DNA from: JAEVLT01 sp044598425
GTDB taxonomy: Bacteria; Bacillota; Bacilli; Bacillales; Cytobacillaceae
Direction: 5' to 3'
Length of the DNA: 64,000 bases
Assembly (NCBI GenBank): GCA_044598425.1
Contig: CP172536.1
Span: forward strand, 2,790,001 to 2,854,000
Both the position numbers and the translations under genes were made by a program. Within the stretch, counting starts at the first letter, position 1. Each line of letters starts with the position of its first letter. The notes beneath the pieces were generated by a model, which ran no database searches, was not told the DNA's origin, and saw only the letters and a program-made list of their open reading frames with translations. Positions 35,162 to 43,416 of this stretch are shown here, one piece after another.

Positions 35162-35976
35162 TTAACCAATTAGTTTCAATATTCTTTTTAGATTCACCGT
35201 AAATAGTGCCATGGCACCTTGTAATTCCATGCCTAATAGACCCGAGGATTTCGCAACATTATACCCGTGTCTGTGTTTTAATTCGCTGTTTTTGGCTTCT
35301 ATTTTATATCGCTCTTTTGATTTTTCTTTAAAATAGTCGCTTTCTTGAAATTTTATTTGCTCTGTATGAATATTTGATTTAATACTTACAGAATAACTTT
35401 TACTTTTAGCCCCTTCTTTATAACATCCATCTTTAAAAGGGCAGTGTTTACATTTTTCAATATCAAAATAGTAAGTATCAACTTGATTTTTAGACACACC
35501 CTTTTTCCCTTGTCGAGCTTTTCTTATACTATCAGAATTTATATCTGAACTTCGATAACTGTCTAGCGCAAGCGCCCTATCGACTACGTCGCTTCCCTCG
35601 CCTCGTCTACGATAAGTCGAGAACGAAAGACTACCGTCTTTCGAATCTCCTTTATCTCACTCGGCTTTAGTCCACCTCCTTACGTCGATGAGCAAGGGCG
35701 CTTGCGCTTTCCTTATAGCCATATGTCCAGCCTTACAAACATACATGCCCGCATCTTTATTAAATTCAAATTCATCTTTTTTTTTCGATTCCCTTGTGTA
35801 GCCACTGGATTTAATTTAGCTACTAATTTGATGTCATTCTCTTTTGTATATTCAATATTACCTTTTTCAGAATAGGCTGCATCACCAATTACAGTTTCAA
35901 CTTCCATCCCAGCTTTGATGCTTTTTTCAATCAGTGTTTCTAATTGCTTACCGTCATTACTATAATTATACAGCAA
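35162..35976 (-). pseudogene. IS1182-type transposase remnant, truncated, frameshifted and interrupted by a mobile repeat
   Basis: On the minus strand only the C-terminal half of a transposase remains, starting YNYSNDGKQLETLIEKSIKA and continuing VIGDAAYSEKGNIEYTKEND. A run of nine A near 35780 shifts the frame (the expected continuation DEFEFNKDAGMYVCKAGHMA is in another frame). At AIRK|KARQGKK the subtype A repeat is inserted. After it the original frame resumes (VSKNQVDTYYFDIEKCKHCP ... ALFTVNLKRIL). The N-terminal part is missing, so the element cannot encode an active enzyme. Confidence 0.85.
35524..35712 (-). repeat. Mobile repeat, subtype A, copy 6, inserted in the transposase remnant (189 bp)
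   Basis: Read on the minus strand it begins GGAAAGCGCAAGCGCCC and ends GATAGTATAA. TATAA lies on both sides (35713-35717 and 35524-35528). Removing the element plus one TATAA rejoins the transposase codons GCT ATA AGA AAA GCT, so this is a clean insertion. Confidence 0.93.
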
Positions 35977-36043
35977 AAAAAGGTATAATCCTCTTATTAA
36001 TGAGAAATTATACCTTTTTAAATTTAGCCTAGGTAAAAGAACT

Positions 36044-36178
36044 CTGTTGATTGGAGCGGAAGGCGGCGAAGACTCCTCGAAAATGCATTCGCATTTCCTT
36101 CGTGCGGTGTTGTTTCAATGAAGCTAATTCAAAGTCCTGCGGGAGTACGGGGCAGGGGAGACCCCGCAGCGCCAAAGC
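36044..36178 (+). repeat. Second repeat family, partial copy 1
   Basis: It begins CTGTTGATTGGAGCGGAAGG, like the copies at 36829 and 48183 (minus), and includes the GGGGAGACCCCGCAG segment shared with copy 2. The far end is missing where it meets the fdhD remnant. Confidence 0.75.
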
Positions 36179-36292
36179 GAGATAGCCGACAATCTTGGGA
36201 TCACGACAGTAGGGTTTATTCGGAACCAAAGCTTTAATATTTATACCCATGACTGGAGAATTACAAAGGAAGAAACAGAAATGGGATCATAA
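36179..36292 (+). pseudogene. fdhD: 3' remnant of fdhD (formate dehydrogenase accessory sulfurtransferase)
   Basis: Thirty-seven codons in frame with a stop read EIADNLGITTVGFIRNQSF then NIYTHDWRI. This matches the FdhD C-terminal pattern (LGITxVGFxRxxxxNIYTH). The rest of the gene is absent: the repeat described at 36044 abuts it. A terminator follows, as expected for a former gene end. No formate dehydrogenase gene is in the window. Confidence 0.75.
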
Positions 36293-36296
36293 AATC

Positions 36297-36337
36297 AAAC
36301 CCAGCAGGAATGAAACATTCTTGGTGGGTTTTTATAT
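36297..36337 (+). terminator. Terminator of the former fdhD gene
   Basis: AAACCCA..AGGAATG and CATTCTT..TGGGTTT form a bulged stem followed by five T in total. Confidence 0.7.
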
Positions 36338-36344
36338 GTTAACT

Positions 36345-36790
36345 TATCGCTCAGTAGATACCAATAAAAGGGGAAAATCTGGTTGATAGAACTGTCTATC
36401 GCCCGGCAAATACCAGTAAAAGGGGAAAATCTGGTTGATAGAGGTGTCTATCACCCGGTAAGTACCAGTAAAAGGGAAAAATCTGGTTGATAGAACTGTC
36501 TATCGCCCGGTAAGTACCAGTAAAAGGGGAAAACCTGGTTGATAGAGGTGTCTATCACCAATCAAATACCAGTAAAAGGGAAAAACCTGGTTGATAGAGG
36601 TGTCTATCACCAATCAAATACCAGTAAAAGGGAAAAACCTGGTTGATAGAGGTGTCTATCGCCCGGCAAATACCAGTAAAAGGGAAAAACCTGGTTGATA
36701 GAGGTGTCTATCACCCGGTAAGTACCAGTAAAAGGGAAAAACCTGGTTGATAGAGGTGTCTATCGCCCGGTAAATACTAGTAAATGAGAA
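36345..36790 (+). repeat. Minisatellite: about 8.5 tandem copies of a 52-bp unit
   Basis: The word CCAGTAAAAGG (with small changes) recurs at 36361, 36413, 36465, 36517, 36569, 36621, 36673, 36725 and 36777, always exactly 52 bp apart. Each unit has two inverted repeats: ACCAG...CTGGT, and TTGATAGA-4 nt-TCTATC. Two unit variants alternate in part (loop AACTG or AGGTG; GCCCGG or ACCAAT). 52 is not a multiple of 3 and no long frame runs through, so it is noncoding. Confidence 0.93.
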
Positions 36791-36828
36791 AGGCCTAGAT
36801 AAACTATGCTTAATTCAGTTCTTGCACC

Positions 36829-37071
36829 CTGTTGATTGGAGCGGAAGGCACCGACTCCAGCGGAAAAAGCAGGTTAAGGGAGACCCCGCAGAACATTGAA
36901 AAAGCTCCCTTGAAATAGCACCGCACGAAGGAAATGCGCATGCCTTTTCAGGGAGCATAGTGACAAGGAGGCTCCCCGGCACGCCCGCGGAAAGCGAAGC
37001 CGCCTGGAGCGGAAATCAACAGCCAATTTAGACACACAACCCTAAATTTAAAGGGACTTTTTCAGTGCCCT
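36829..37071 (+). repeat. Second repeat family, complete copy 2 with border motif
   Basis: The core runs from CTGTTGATTGGAGCGGAAGG to GGAGCGGAAATCAACAG (37022), so its ends are inverted repeats of each other. A further 49 bp end in the inverted border motif TTTTTCAGTGCCCT (37058-37071). Confidence 0.8.
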
Positions 37072-37101
37072 CGGTTTTTGCCCGGTTTTTCTTAACAAAA
37101 T

Positions 37102-37344
37102 TCAATTCGTCGTATTCAATGAAACCAATTGGTATGTCACAAATGTTTTGCCGCTATGCCATTCTACTTTTTGGATAATCCCTGTACCACTTGAGTCACT
37201 TTCGATTGTTTTTCTCACATCGATCGGAATATCAATTGGAAACAGCCGGTATCCTTCTTTTTCTAACAAAAAAAGATTTTCCTCAATCCGCTGTTCTCGG
37301 CCTTTTGTGACTAGCATTGTGTTTAATTCAAGGGGCATACCCAT
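37102..37344 (-). CDS. ytmB: YtmB family protein (DUF2584)
   Basis: An 80-residue protein beginning MGMPLELNTMLVTKGREQRI, matching YtmB of B. subtilis in size, sequence character and position next to ytmA. AAAGGAGA lies 7 nt before the ATG. No enzymatic motif is visible and the function is unknown. Confidence 0.85.
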   Translation of the reverse strand: MGMPLELNTMLVTKGREQRIEENLFLLEKEGYRLFPIDIPIDVRKTIESDSSGTGIIQKVEWHSGKTFVTYQLVSLNTTN

Positions 37345-37383
37345 GGCGTTCTCTCCTTTATTTCGTCATTTTCTTTTATTGTA

Positions 37384-38175
37384 TCACCATTTTGAAATAC
37401 TTTTCATCCATTTGGTGAGATCTTGAACAACTTTCCGGTTGACTGCCGGCGGAAAATAATGGGTGAATTCAGGAAAATACCAGGTTTCAACCGGTTTGTC
37501 CAGTGCCAGCAGCCGCCGTTCCAATCTGTATGCATGCTCAACCGAGACATTTTGATCAAGAACGCCATGGATAATTAGAACAGGTGATTGTAATTTTTCC
37601 ATTTCATACAGCGGTGTTCGCTCTTTATATCGCTCGGGAAATTTTCCTGGTGTTCCGCCAATTACACGTTTCATCATCCGCCGCAAATCTTGCCGCTCCA
37701 AATAGGTCAGCTCCATGTCGCTTACTCCGCCCCATGTGACAACCGAAGCACATTGCGGAAACTGGAGCCCTGTCAAGAGAGCCATCACACCGCCTCTTGA
37801 AAATCCAAAAACATGCACCCGCTGAATTCCCGGCAAGAATTGCAGCAGCAAAAAACCGGAAAACGCATCCTCCCTATCCTCACCTGCAAAATCTTCATAA
37901 CCTTCGCCCCCTTGATTGCCGCGATAAAAAGGGGCGAAAACTGCAAAGCCTTCCGCGGCAAATTGGGCGATGCGGGCGGGGCGGACTTTACCGACACTCT
38001 TGATCCCCCCTCGCAAATACAAAAACCCTTCATCCACTTTCTTATTTTTTGGAACAGCCAGCATCCCCTTCACCTTCAGGCCGCCGGAAAGATAGGTAAC
38101 TAACTGCAAATCAACCTGTGGATTAGGTGAAGGGAAGCGATAAGCTGCTACGATTTTTCCGTTATCATTACTCAT
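37384..38175 (-). CDS. ytmA: Alpha/beta hydrolase, prolyl-oligopeptidase-like (YtmA)
   Basis: A 263-residue serine hydrolase of the S9/dienelactone-hydrolase-like fold, with nucleophile elbow VFGFSRGGVMALL, the acid in ILIIHGVLDQNVSVEH and the His in FPEFTHYFPPAV. No signal peptide is seen. It lies 39 nt upstream of ytmB on the same strand, so they are probably co-transcribed. The substrate is unknown. Confidence 0.87.
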   Translation of the reverse strand: MSNDNGKIVAAYRFPSPNPQVDLQLVTYLSGGLKVKGMLAVPKNKKVDEGFLYLRGGIKSVGKVRPARIAQFAAEGFAVFAPFYRGNQGGEGYEDFAGEDREDAFSGFLLLQFLPGIQRVHVFGFSRGGVMALLTGLQFPQCASVVTWGGVSDMELTYLERQDLRRMMKRVIGGTPGKFPERYKERTPLYEMEKLQSPVLIIHGVLDQNVSVEHAYRLERRLLALDKPVETWYFPEFTHYFPPAVNRKVVQDLTKWMKSISKW

Positions 38176-38354
38176 TTCAATACCCCCAGCCCCACTTTAA
38201 TTTTTTCGGTAATTCGGCTGCCGAATAAGTCGGCTATAAAGGTCTTCACAACTTAACCTTACAAAAAAATTCCCATCTGGGCACTCACATCTTTGCGCCC
38301 ATTTCATACGATATTCTAGGCGAAAATACCGCCCAGAATGAGGAGGTTAACCGA

Positions 38355-39371
38355 ATGAACAAATGGCTACGAGTCAGTCTGATGATCTTTTTAGTCGGTC
38401 TGCTTATTTTTCCTTTAGCTGCCTGCAATAACAACCAAAGCACAACAACAAAAAAACTGCAAAAAGTCCGCGTTGCCGAAGTCACCCGCTCCATTTTCTA
38501 CGCACCGGAATATGTTGCTTTGGCAAAGGGATTTTTTAAACAAGAAGGGCTTGATGTTACCCTTACAACCACCTGGGGCGGCGATAAAACAATGACGGCC
38601 CTGCTCTCAGGCGGCACGGACATTGCCCTTGTCGGCTCCGAAACATCGATTTATGTATACTCCCAAGGTACCAAGGATCCAGTCATCAATTTTGCCCAGC
38701 TCACCCAGACCGACGGTACATTCCTTGTTTCCCGAGAAAAAATCGACCAATTCTCGTGGGATCAATTAAAAGGAAAAACGTTTTTAGGCCAGCGAAAAGG
38801 CGGCATGCCGCAAATGGTCGGTGAATTTGTGCTGAAAAAGAACGGCATTGACCCCCATAAGGATTTAAAACTAATTCAAAATATTGACTTTGCCAACATT
38901 GCCAACGCATTTGCTTCCGGCACAGGAGACTTTGTGCAATTATTCGAACCGACTGCAAGCATTTTTGAAAAAGAAGGGAAAGGTCACATTGTTGCTTCCT
39001 TTGGAACCGAATCCGGCCATGTCCCTTATACGGTTTTCATGGCGAAACAAAGCTATATGAAGAAAAATCCAAAACAAATTGAAAGCTTCACACGGGCGAT
39101 TTATCAAGCGCAGCAGTGGGTAGATTCACACAGCGTTCAGGAAATCGCCAAAGCTATACAGCCGTATTTTAAAGACACTGACATTCAGATCATCGAAACG
39201 GTTGTCAATCACTATAAGAGCCAAGGAACTTACGCTACTAACCCGATTCTTGATGAAAAAGAGTGGAACAATCTCCAGAACATCATGAAGGAAGCTGGCG
39301 AGCTACCAAAAGCAATAAATTACAAAACACTTGTCAATACCGATATCGCGAATAAAGTGATTCAAAAATAA
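38355..39371 (+). CDS. ytlA: ABC transporter substrate-binding lipoprotein, SsuA/THI5-like (YtlA)
   Basis: A 338-residue lipoprotein: the signal peptide ends at lipobox FPLAAC (about 24-29). The body has the NMT1/THI5-like pattern EYVALAKGFFKQEGLDVTL and the GGTDIALVGSETSIYVYSQG loop. The family binds aliphatic sulfonates, thiamine precursors or similar small molecules. No TPP riboswitch or other sensor was seen upstream, so the ligand stays open. GAGGAGG precedes the ATG. It heads the ytlA-ytlC-ytlD operon. Confidence 0.88.
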   Translation: MNKWLRVSLMIFLVGLLIFPLAACNNNQSTTTKKLQKVRVAEVTRSIFYAPEYVALAKGFFKQEGLDVTLTTTWGGDKTMTALLSGGTDIALVGSETSIYVYSQGTKDPVINFAQLTQTDGTFLVSREKIDQFSWDQLKGKTFLGQRKGGMPQMVGEFVLKKNGIDPHKDLKLIQNIDFANIANAFASGTGDFVQLFEPTASIFEKEGKGHIVASFGTESGHVPYTVFMAKQSYMKKNPKQIESFTRAIYQAQQWVDSHSVQEIAKAIQPYFKDTDIQIIETVVNHYKSQGTYATNPILDEKEWNNLQNIMKEAGELPKAINYKTLVNTDIANKVIQK

Positions 39372-39391
39372 TGGAAAAGGATGGCCGGCAT

Positions 39392-40168
39392 ATGAGTTTC
39401 TTAACAATTGAAGAAATCCACCATACTTATTTTTCAAAAGCCACTGCCACAACGGCCCTCTCCAATATCAATCTTACTGTTGAGGAAGGAGAGTTTGTCT
39501 CCTTCCTCGGCCCTAGTGGCTGCGGCAAAACGACGCTGCTTTCAATCATTGCCGGGCTGATTCGCCCGACAAAAGGAACCGTTTTATTGGAAAACAAACC
39601 TGTTTCAACGTTAAAAAATCAGATTGGTTATATGCTGCAGCAAGACTATTTATTTCCGTGGAAAACGATCGAAGAAAATATTCTTTTAGGATTAAAATTA
39701 TCCAAGCACTTAAATGAAGAATCAAAAACCGCAGCGCTGAAACTTTTATCTCAAATGGGTTTATCTGGTGTAGAGAAACAGCTGCCAAAGCAATTATCCG
39801 GTGGCATGCGGCAGCGAGTCGCCCTCGTACGCACCCTTGCAACAGAACCAAAATTGCTGATGCTCGATGAACCTTTCTCAGCACTTGATTATCAAACAAA
39901 GCTCAAGCTGGAAGACCTCGTGTCAAAAACGCTGAAAGAGTTTAAAAAAACAGCGATTCTTGTCACCCATGATATCGGCGAAGCCATTGCCATGAGCGAT
40001 CGGGTATTTTTGTTTTCGCCCAGTCCCGGCAAACTGCACCGAGTTTTCCATGTCCCGGAAGAATTAAGAAAGCTCTCCCCTTTTGGAGCAAGGAACCATA
40101 AAGCATACTCCGAGCTCTTTCAAACGATTTGGAAGGAGTTGGATGGCCTTGAAACAGTCAAACAATGA
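39392..40168 (+). CDS. ytlC: ABC transporter ATP-binding protein (YtlC)
   Basis: A 258-residue ATPase with Walker A GPSGCGKTT, Q-loop MLQQDYLFPWKT, signature LSGGMRQR and Walker B LLMLDEPFSALD. It is of the SsuB/TauB type that partners SsuA-like binding proteins. I chose the ATG at 39392, preceded by AAAAGGATGG; the ATG at 39371 overlaps the ytlA stop and lacks a ribosome site. Confidence 0.92.
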   Translation: MSFLTIEEIHHTYFSKATATTALSNINLTVEEGEFVSFLGPSGCGKTTLLSIIAGLIRPTKGTVLLENKPVSTLKNQIGYMLQQDYLFPWKTIEENILLGLKLSKHLNEESKTAALKLLSQMGLSGVEKQLPKQLSGGMRQRVALVRTLATEPKLLMLDEPFSALDYQTKLKLEDLVSKTLKEFKKTAILVTHDIGEAIAMSDRVFLFSPSPGKLHRVFHVPEELRKLSPFGARNHKAYSELFQTIWKELDGLETVKQ

Positions 40169-40955
40169 TGTAGAACAATCGCATAAAAATTATCTTCGTT
40201 CATTGCAAACAGAAAAGCGCTGGGTCCGCTTTTACCAAGCCGTCATCTTCCTTTTGTTTTTTAGCAGCTGGGAACTAGCCAGCCGCAATCAATGGATCGA
40301 CCCATTAATTTTCAGTTCTCCATCGAAAATTGGGAACTTATTCTTGACAAAAATTCAGGATGGCACGCTTGCCGCCAATCTTGGAATCACCCTGACTGAA
40401 ACGGTATTTGGCTTTATGCTTGGAACATTGCTTGGAACACTACTGGCAGCGATTCTTTGGTGGTCTCCGATGCTGTCAAAAATTCTTGATCCGTACCTTG
40501 TCATTTTAAACGCAATGCCGAAAGTGGCTTTAGGCCCGATTTTAATCGTTGCCATGGGGCCGGGACTTACCTCGATTATCTCAATGGGAGCGATTATTTC
40601 GGTTATTATCACCACCATCGTCGTCTATACATCATTCAGGGAAGTCGACCCCAATTATTTAAAAGTACTGCAAACCTTTAGTGCCACAAGGATGCAAAGC
40701 TTTAAAGAAGCGATTTTACCAGCTTGCTTTCCGACAATTATTTCTACCTTGAAGGTAAATGTTGGATTATCATGGGTCGGAGTTATTGTCGGAGAATTTC
40801 TCGTTTCCGCAAAAGGGCTTGGCTATATGATCATTTATGGATTCCAGGTGTTTAATTTTACGTTAGTGCTGCTGTCCTTGCTTGTCATCGCGGTTTTTGC
40901 GACGATTATGTACCAGTTAGTGGCTTTGTTAGAAAAAAAATTAATCAAAGAATAG
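40143..40955 (+). CDS. ytlD: ABC transporter permease (YtlD)
   Basis: A 270-residue permease with about six helices and the coupling loop FSATRMQSFKEAILPACFP, as in SsuC/TauC. I chose the ATG at 40143 with AAGGAG just upstream. It overlaps the ytlC 3' end by 26 nt. Its final codons are part of the ytkD terminator stem. Confidence 0.9.
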   Translation: MALKQSNNDVEQSHKNYLRSLQTEKRWVRFYQAVIFLLFFSSWELASRNQWIDPLIFSSPSKIGNLFLTKIQDGTLAANLGITLTETVFGFMLGTLLGTLLAAILWWSPMLSKILDPYLVILNAMPKVALGPILIVAMGPGLTSIISMGAIISVIITTIVVYTSFREVDPNYLKVLQTFSATRMQSFKEAILPACFPTIISTLKVNVGLSWVGVIVGEFLVSAKGLGYMIIYGFQVFNFTLVLLSLLVIAVFATIMYQLVALLEKKLIKE

Positions 40956-40982
40956 CGGCTATGGATTCGCTATTCTTTGATT
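40943..40982 (-). terminator. Terminator of ytkD, embedded in the ends of ytlD and ytkD
   Basis: AATCAAAGAATAGCG and CGCTATTCTTTGATT form a perfect 15-bp stem. On the minus strand AATTTTTTTT follows. The + strand lacks a T run. Confidence 0.75.
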
Positions 40983-41431
40983 CGTTTGATGCATTCTTCA
41001 ATGACCCGGTCTTTCATAATAAAACTGTATTCTTTGCCATGACGCAGTTTTAAGATATCTCCCTTGACGACCACAGGTCCTTTTGTCTCTAAGTAGTCCT
41101 TTTTCACTTCAATTGTTTTTATTTTCCCCCAAAAAACGGCCTTCACAAACGGGTGAACCGGATCATTGACTCGGTATTCCCCTACCCATATCAGCGCATC
41201 AAGCAAAGCGCCGGTTTCTTCATAAACTTCTCTTCTCGCTGCCTCTTCCAAGGTTTCTCCCTTTTCTGCTTTGCCGCCTGGAAATTCCAAACCGCGCACT
41301 TTATGATTGGTCAGCACCCACCCATCTTCTGTCTCCGTCATAACTAGGATATGCCTCGCTTCTTGCTGAAAGCAATTTTTTGTAAAAGTGAATTCTATTT
41401 CGTTTCCAAAACAATCGAAAAACTTTTCCAT
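40970..41431 (-). CDS. ytkD: Nudix hydrolase YtkD (8-oxo-dGTP diphosphatase type)
   Basis: A 153-residue Nudix protein with the full box GGKAEKGETLEEAARREVYE followed by ETGA (GX5EX7REUXEEXGU). YtkD of B. subtilis hydrolyses 8-oxo-dGTP and protects against oxidative mutagenesis, and can also degrade nucleoside triphosphates. GAGGCG precedes the ATG. It converges on ytlD with a shared hairpin. Confidence 0.9.
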   Translation of the reverse strand: MEKFFDCFGNEIEFTFTKNCFQQEARHILVMTETEDGWVLTNHKVRGLEFPGGKAEKGETLEEAARREVYEETGALLDALIWVGEYRVNDPVHPFVKAVFWGKIKTIEVKKDYLETKGPVVVKGDILKLRHGKEYSFIMKDRVIEECIKRIKE

Positions 41432-41539
41432 TCCAAGTTCGCCTCATTTATTGGTGTTACTTGTATTATAAACGATCGGCATCCTTGAAAAAATAAAAAC
41501 CCGATAAAAGTTGAAAAACGGTTTCTTTGCCCCGTTTTT

Positions 41540-41941
41540 CTACAATTTTGTATCAAGTATCCCCATGCTTTCGATATGCTGCTTTGTTTCTTCATCTCCG
41601 AGCTTGTAAATGAGCGCATACACCTTTTGAATGGTTTCGTCATAAGAATCATTTTCATCGTCGTAATGGTATTCAACATATGGAATATGTGCCCGAAAAA
41701 AATTCCGCCATTCTGTTGAGTAATTTTGATCAAATAACTCCCTAAGTTTCATAATTTCATGATCTGTTGCCTGAATTTGAAAACTCCAAGTGGAGCTTGT
41801 GGGACTTTGCGAAATTTCCCCAGTGCCCACATCAACATAGTACAGCTTTTTTCCTGCATTCACTCGATCACCCCCGTCATCATAAAAGTTGCCTTTCTTA
41901 TCGTTTCCCTCAAAATTGACAACATTATACTTTTTATTCAT
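41540..41941 (-). CDS. Hypothetical protein
   Basis: A 133-residue acidic soluble protein (MNKKYNVVNFEGNDKKGNFY at the start, GDEETKQHIESMGILD near the end). No transmembrane segment or catalytic motif is recognised. The ATG at 41941 has no visible ribosome site (upstream is TTTTTAAAA); an internal GTG at about 41861 has GGGGGTG before it and could be the true start, but the residues before it look coding. It sits between ytkD and the 42.1-kb gene. Confidence 0.65.
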   Translation of the reverse strand: MNKKYNVVNFEGNDKKGNFYDDGGDRVNAGKKLYYVDVGTGEISQSPTSSTWSFQIQATDHEIMKLRELFDQNYSTEWRNFFRAHIPYVEYHYDDENDSYDETIQKVYALIYKLGDEETKQHIESMGILDTKL

Positions 41942-42100
41942 TTTTAAAAATGGCTGACATAAGATAAAGGAAATAACTTTTTGATCAGACTTATCTTTTT
42001 TCGAAAAGTAGTATACAATGCAAGTAAATAGAGGATATTTTTTAACTTTAAGGGTATTGAATAAATAAGACAGATATTTTGAAGATTAGAGGTGAAAAAA

Positions 42101-42358
42101 TTGAGACTTGTCGATGAACTTTATGATTTGTACAAAAACAAGCTGACGGGCGATGAGGAGGACATTGATATGCTGGCCTTTGCCTTTCTTGAAGAAATGT
42201 CGCGGGAAGACTTGCTGGCTATCATTCATGATATGGATAAACAGGAATTGTATGATTTGATGGGTTTATACTTAATTGAGAGCTTAAAAGGAAAATTTGC
42301 GCAGGAAGAGTACGGCCAGCGGCGCACGCACACCTTCCAGCCGCGAAATATTCACTAA
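42101..42358 (+). CDS. Small DUF6154-like protein
   Basis: From the TTG at 42101 (AGAGGTG 6 nt upstream) the product is 85 residues, starting MRLVDELYDLYKNKLTGDEE. It is acidic and helical with a C-terminal charged tail (QRRTHTFQPRNIH). The pattern is reminiscent of a small Bacillaceae family (DUF6154), a tentative recognition. A GTG at 42092 overlaps the ribosome site. Function unknown. Confidence 0.65.
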   Translation: MRLVDELYDLYKNKLTGDEEDIDMLAFAFLEEMSREDLLAIIHDMDKQELYDLMGLYLIESLKGKFAQEEYGQRRTHTFQPRNIH

Positions 42359-42403
42359 TTTTACATAGATGGAAGCTGCCCAGTTTCCAAATTTATTTTG
42401 CAA

Positions 42404-42475
42404 AAGAAAGAAGAGGCTGACCCAAAAGGTTATGAAACATTGACCTTTAGGGCCCAGCCCTTTTCTTTTTATTGT
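42404..42475 (+). terminator. Terminator after the 42.1-kb gene
   Basis: AAGAAGAGGCTGACCC and GGGCCCAGCCCTTTTCTT pair with bulges, with an inner AGGT/ACCT stem, and T-rich sequence follows. Confidence 0.65.
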
Positions 42476-42609
42476 TTTTTGGATGATGATGGAGACACAG
42501 ATGGCTTCTCTCCGATAATCAGCAATCTCCGGATACTATTTTACCCTGCGAACAAAAAATGAAACCTTCCAGTTCCAATCCATGCTAAAATAGAAAAGGG
42601 GGATGAAAA

Positions 42610-42771
42610 TTGGTACCATTATTAATCATTGGCATTGTCATTATTTTCGTCGTTTTATTATTAAGTGTTGTCACGACTTCGAAAGCTTATTCTTATAAGC
42701 ATACAGTTGACCCGCTGGAAAATAATCCGCATTTAGAACAGGATAACAAAAATACACAAGAAAAAAAGTAA
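42610..42771 (+). CDS. ytzI: Small single-span membrane protein YtzI
   Basis: A 53-codon frame from the TTG at 42610 behind AAAGGGGGATG. The product has one N-terminal transmembrane helix (LLIIGIVIIFVVLLLSVV) and then TTSKAYSYKHTVDPLENNP, the pattern of B. subtilis YtzI. It is followed directly by a terminator. Function unknown; it probably sits in the membrane with a cytosolic charged tail. Confidence 0.78.
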   Translation: MVPLLIIGIVIIFVVLLLSVVTTSKAYSYKHTVDPLENNPHLEQDNKNTQEKK

Positions 42772-42804
42772 AATTCCTATTCAGCGTTGAATAGGAATTT
42801 TTTT
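42771..42804. terminator. Terminator between ytzI and luxS
   Basis: AAATTCCTATTCA and TGAATAGGAATTT form a strong stem followed by T7. The A-rich 5' side also gives a T run on the minus strand, so it can serve luxS as well. Confidence 0.88.
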
Positions 42805-42809
42805 AAGGT

Positions 42810-43283
42810 CTAAGCAAAAATTTGTGTTAATTCTGCTTTGCTGTGTTTAAGCCAGTTGCGCATGATTTCTTTTGCTCCTTCTAAATCGTGCAGCGCCGCT
42901 TGACCGCATTGAACTTCATTTGCCGCAGGAACTTCATTCATTTGCAGCGCATCTGTCATCGTGTCATCAAGCAAATCAATAATCTCCTCCACCGTAGGTT
43001 CGCCGCTTACGACAAGGTAGAAGCCCGTTTGGCAGCCCATTGGCGAAATATCAATAATATCAAAGTGAGGATATTTTTCTGCATGCTTGCGAATCGTGTA
43101 GGCCAATAAATGCTCTAGCGCATGCATGGCTGCCGGATCCATCGCCTCTTTGTTCGGCTGGCAAAAGCGAAGGTCAAATTTGTTCACGACACCGTCGCTG
43201 CCTACTTTATGCACACCGCAATGTCTCACATACGGAGCCTTAACGGCATTGTGATCCAACTCAAAACTTTCTACTGATGGCAT
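42810..43283 (-). CDS. luxS: S-ribosylhomocysteine lyase LuxS
   Basis: A 157-residue enzyme from the ATG at 43283 (AAGGAG upstream). It begins MPSVESFELDHNAVKAPYVR and has the metal motif HALEHLLAYTIR (HxxEH) and the catalytic Cys in DISPMGCQTGFY. It cleaves S-ribosylhomocysteine to homocysteine and DPD, the AI-2 precursor, in the activated methyl cycle. Length and sequence match Bacillus LuxS. Confidence 0.97.
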   Translation of the reverse strand: MPSVESFELDHNAVKAPYVRHCGVHKVGSDGVVNKFDLRFCQPNKEAMDPAAMHALEHLLAYTIRKHAEKYPHFDIIDISPMGCQTGFYLVVSGEPTVEEIIDLLDDTMTDALQMNEVPAANEVQCGQAALHDLEGAKEIMRNWLKHSKAELTQIFA

Positions 43284-43416
43284 TTGCAACCACTCCTTTT
43301 CCTAAACTCTTATCATCATACCGCAAATTGCCCCGTTTTTCATTAAGCAATATTTAGACTGGCAAAATTATTTTATGGTATCTTGTATGTAGTTACTTGG
43401 AATAAGGAGCAAAGCC

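Noticed and set aside
35162..35497. Intact small transposase gene
   Set aside because: It is only the C-terminal piece of an IS1182-type transposase; the rest is separated by a repeat, frameshifted and truncated.
36345..36790. CRISPR-like array
   Set aside because: The whole 52-bp unit repeats without unique spacers and no cas genes are in the window; it is a minisatellite.
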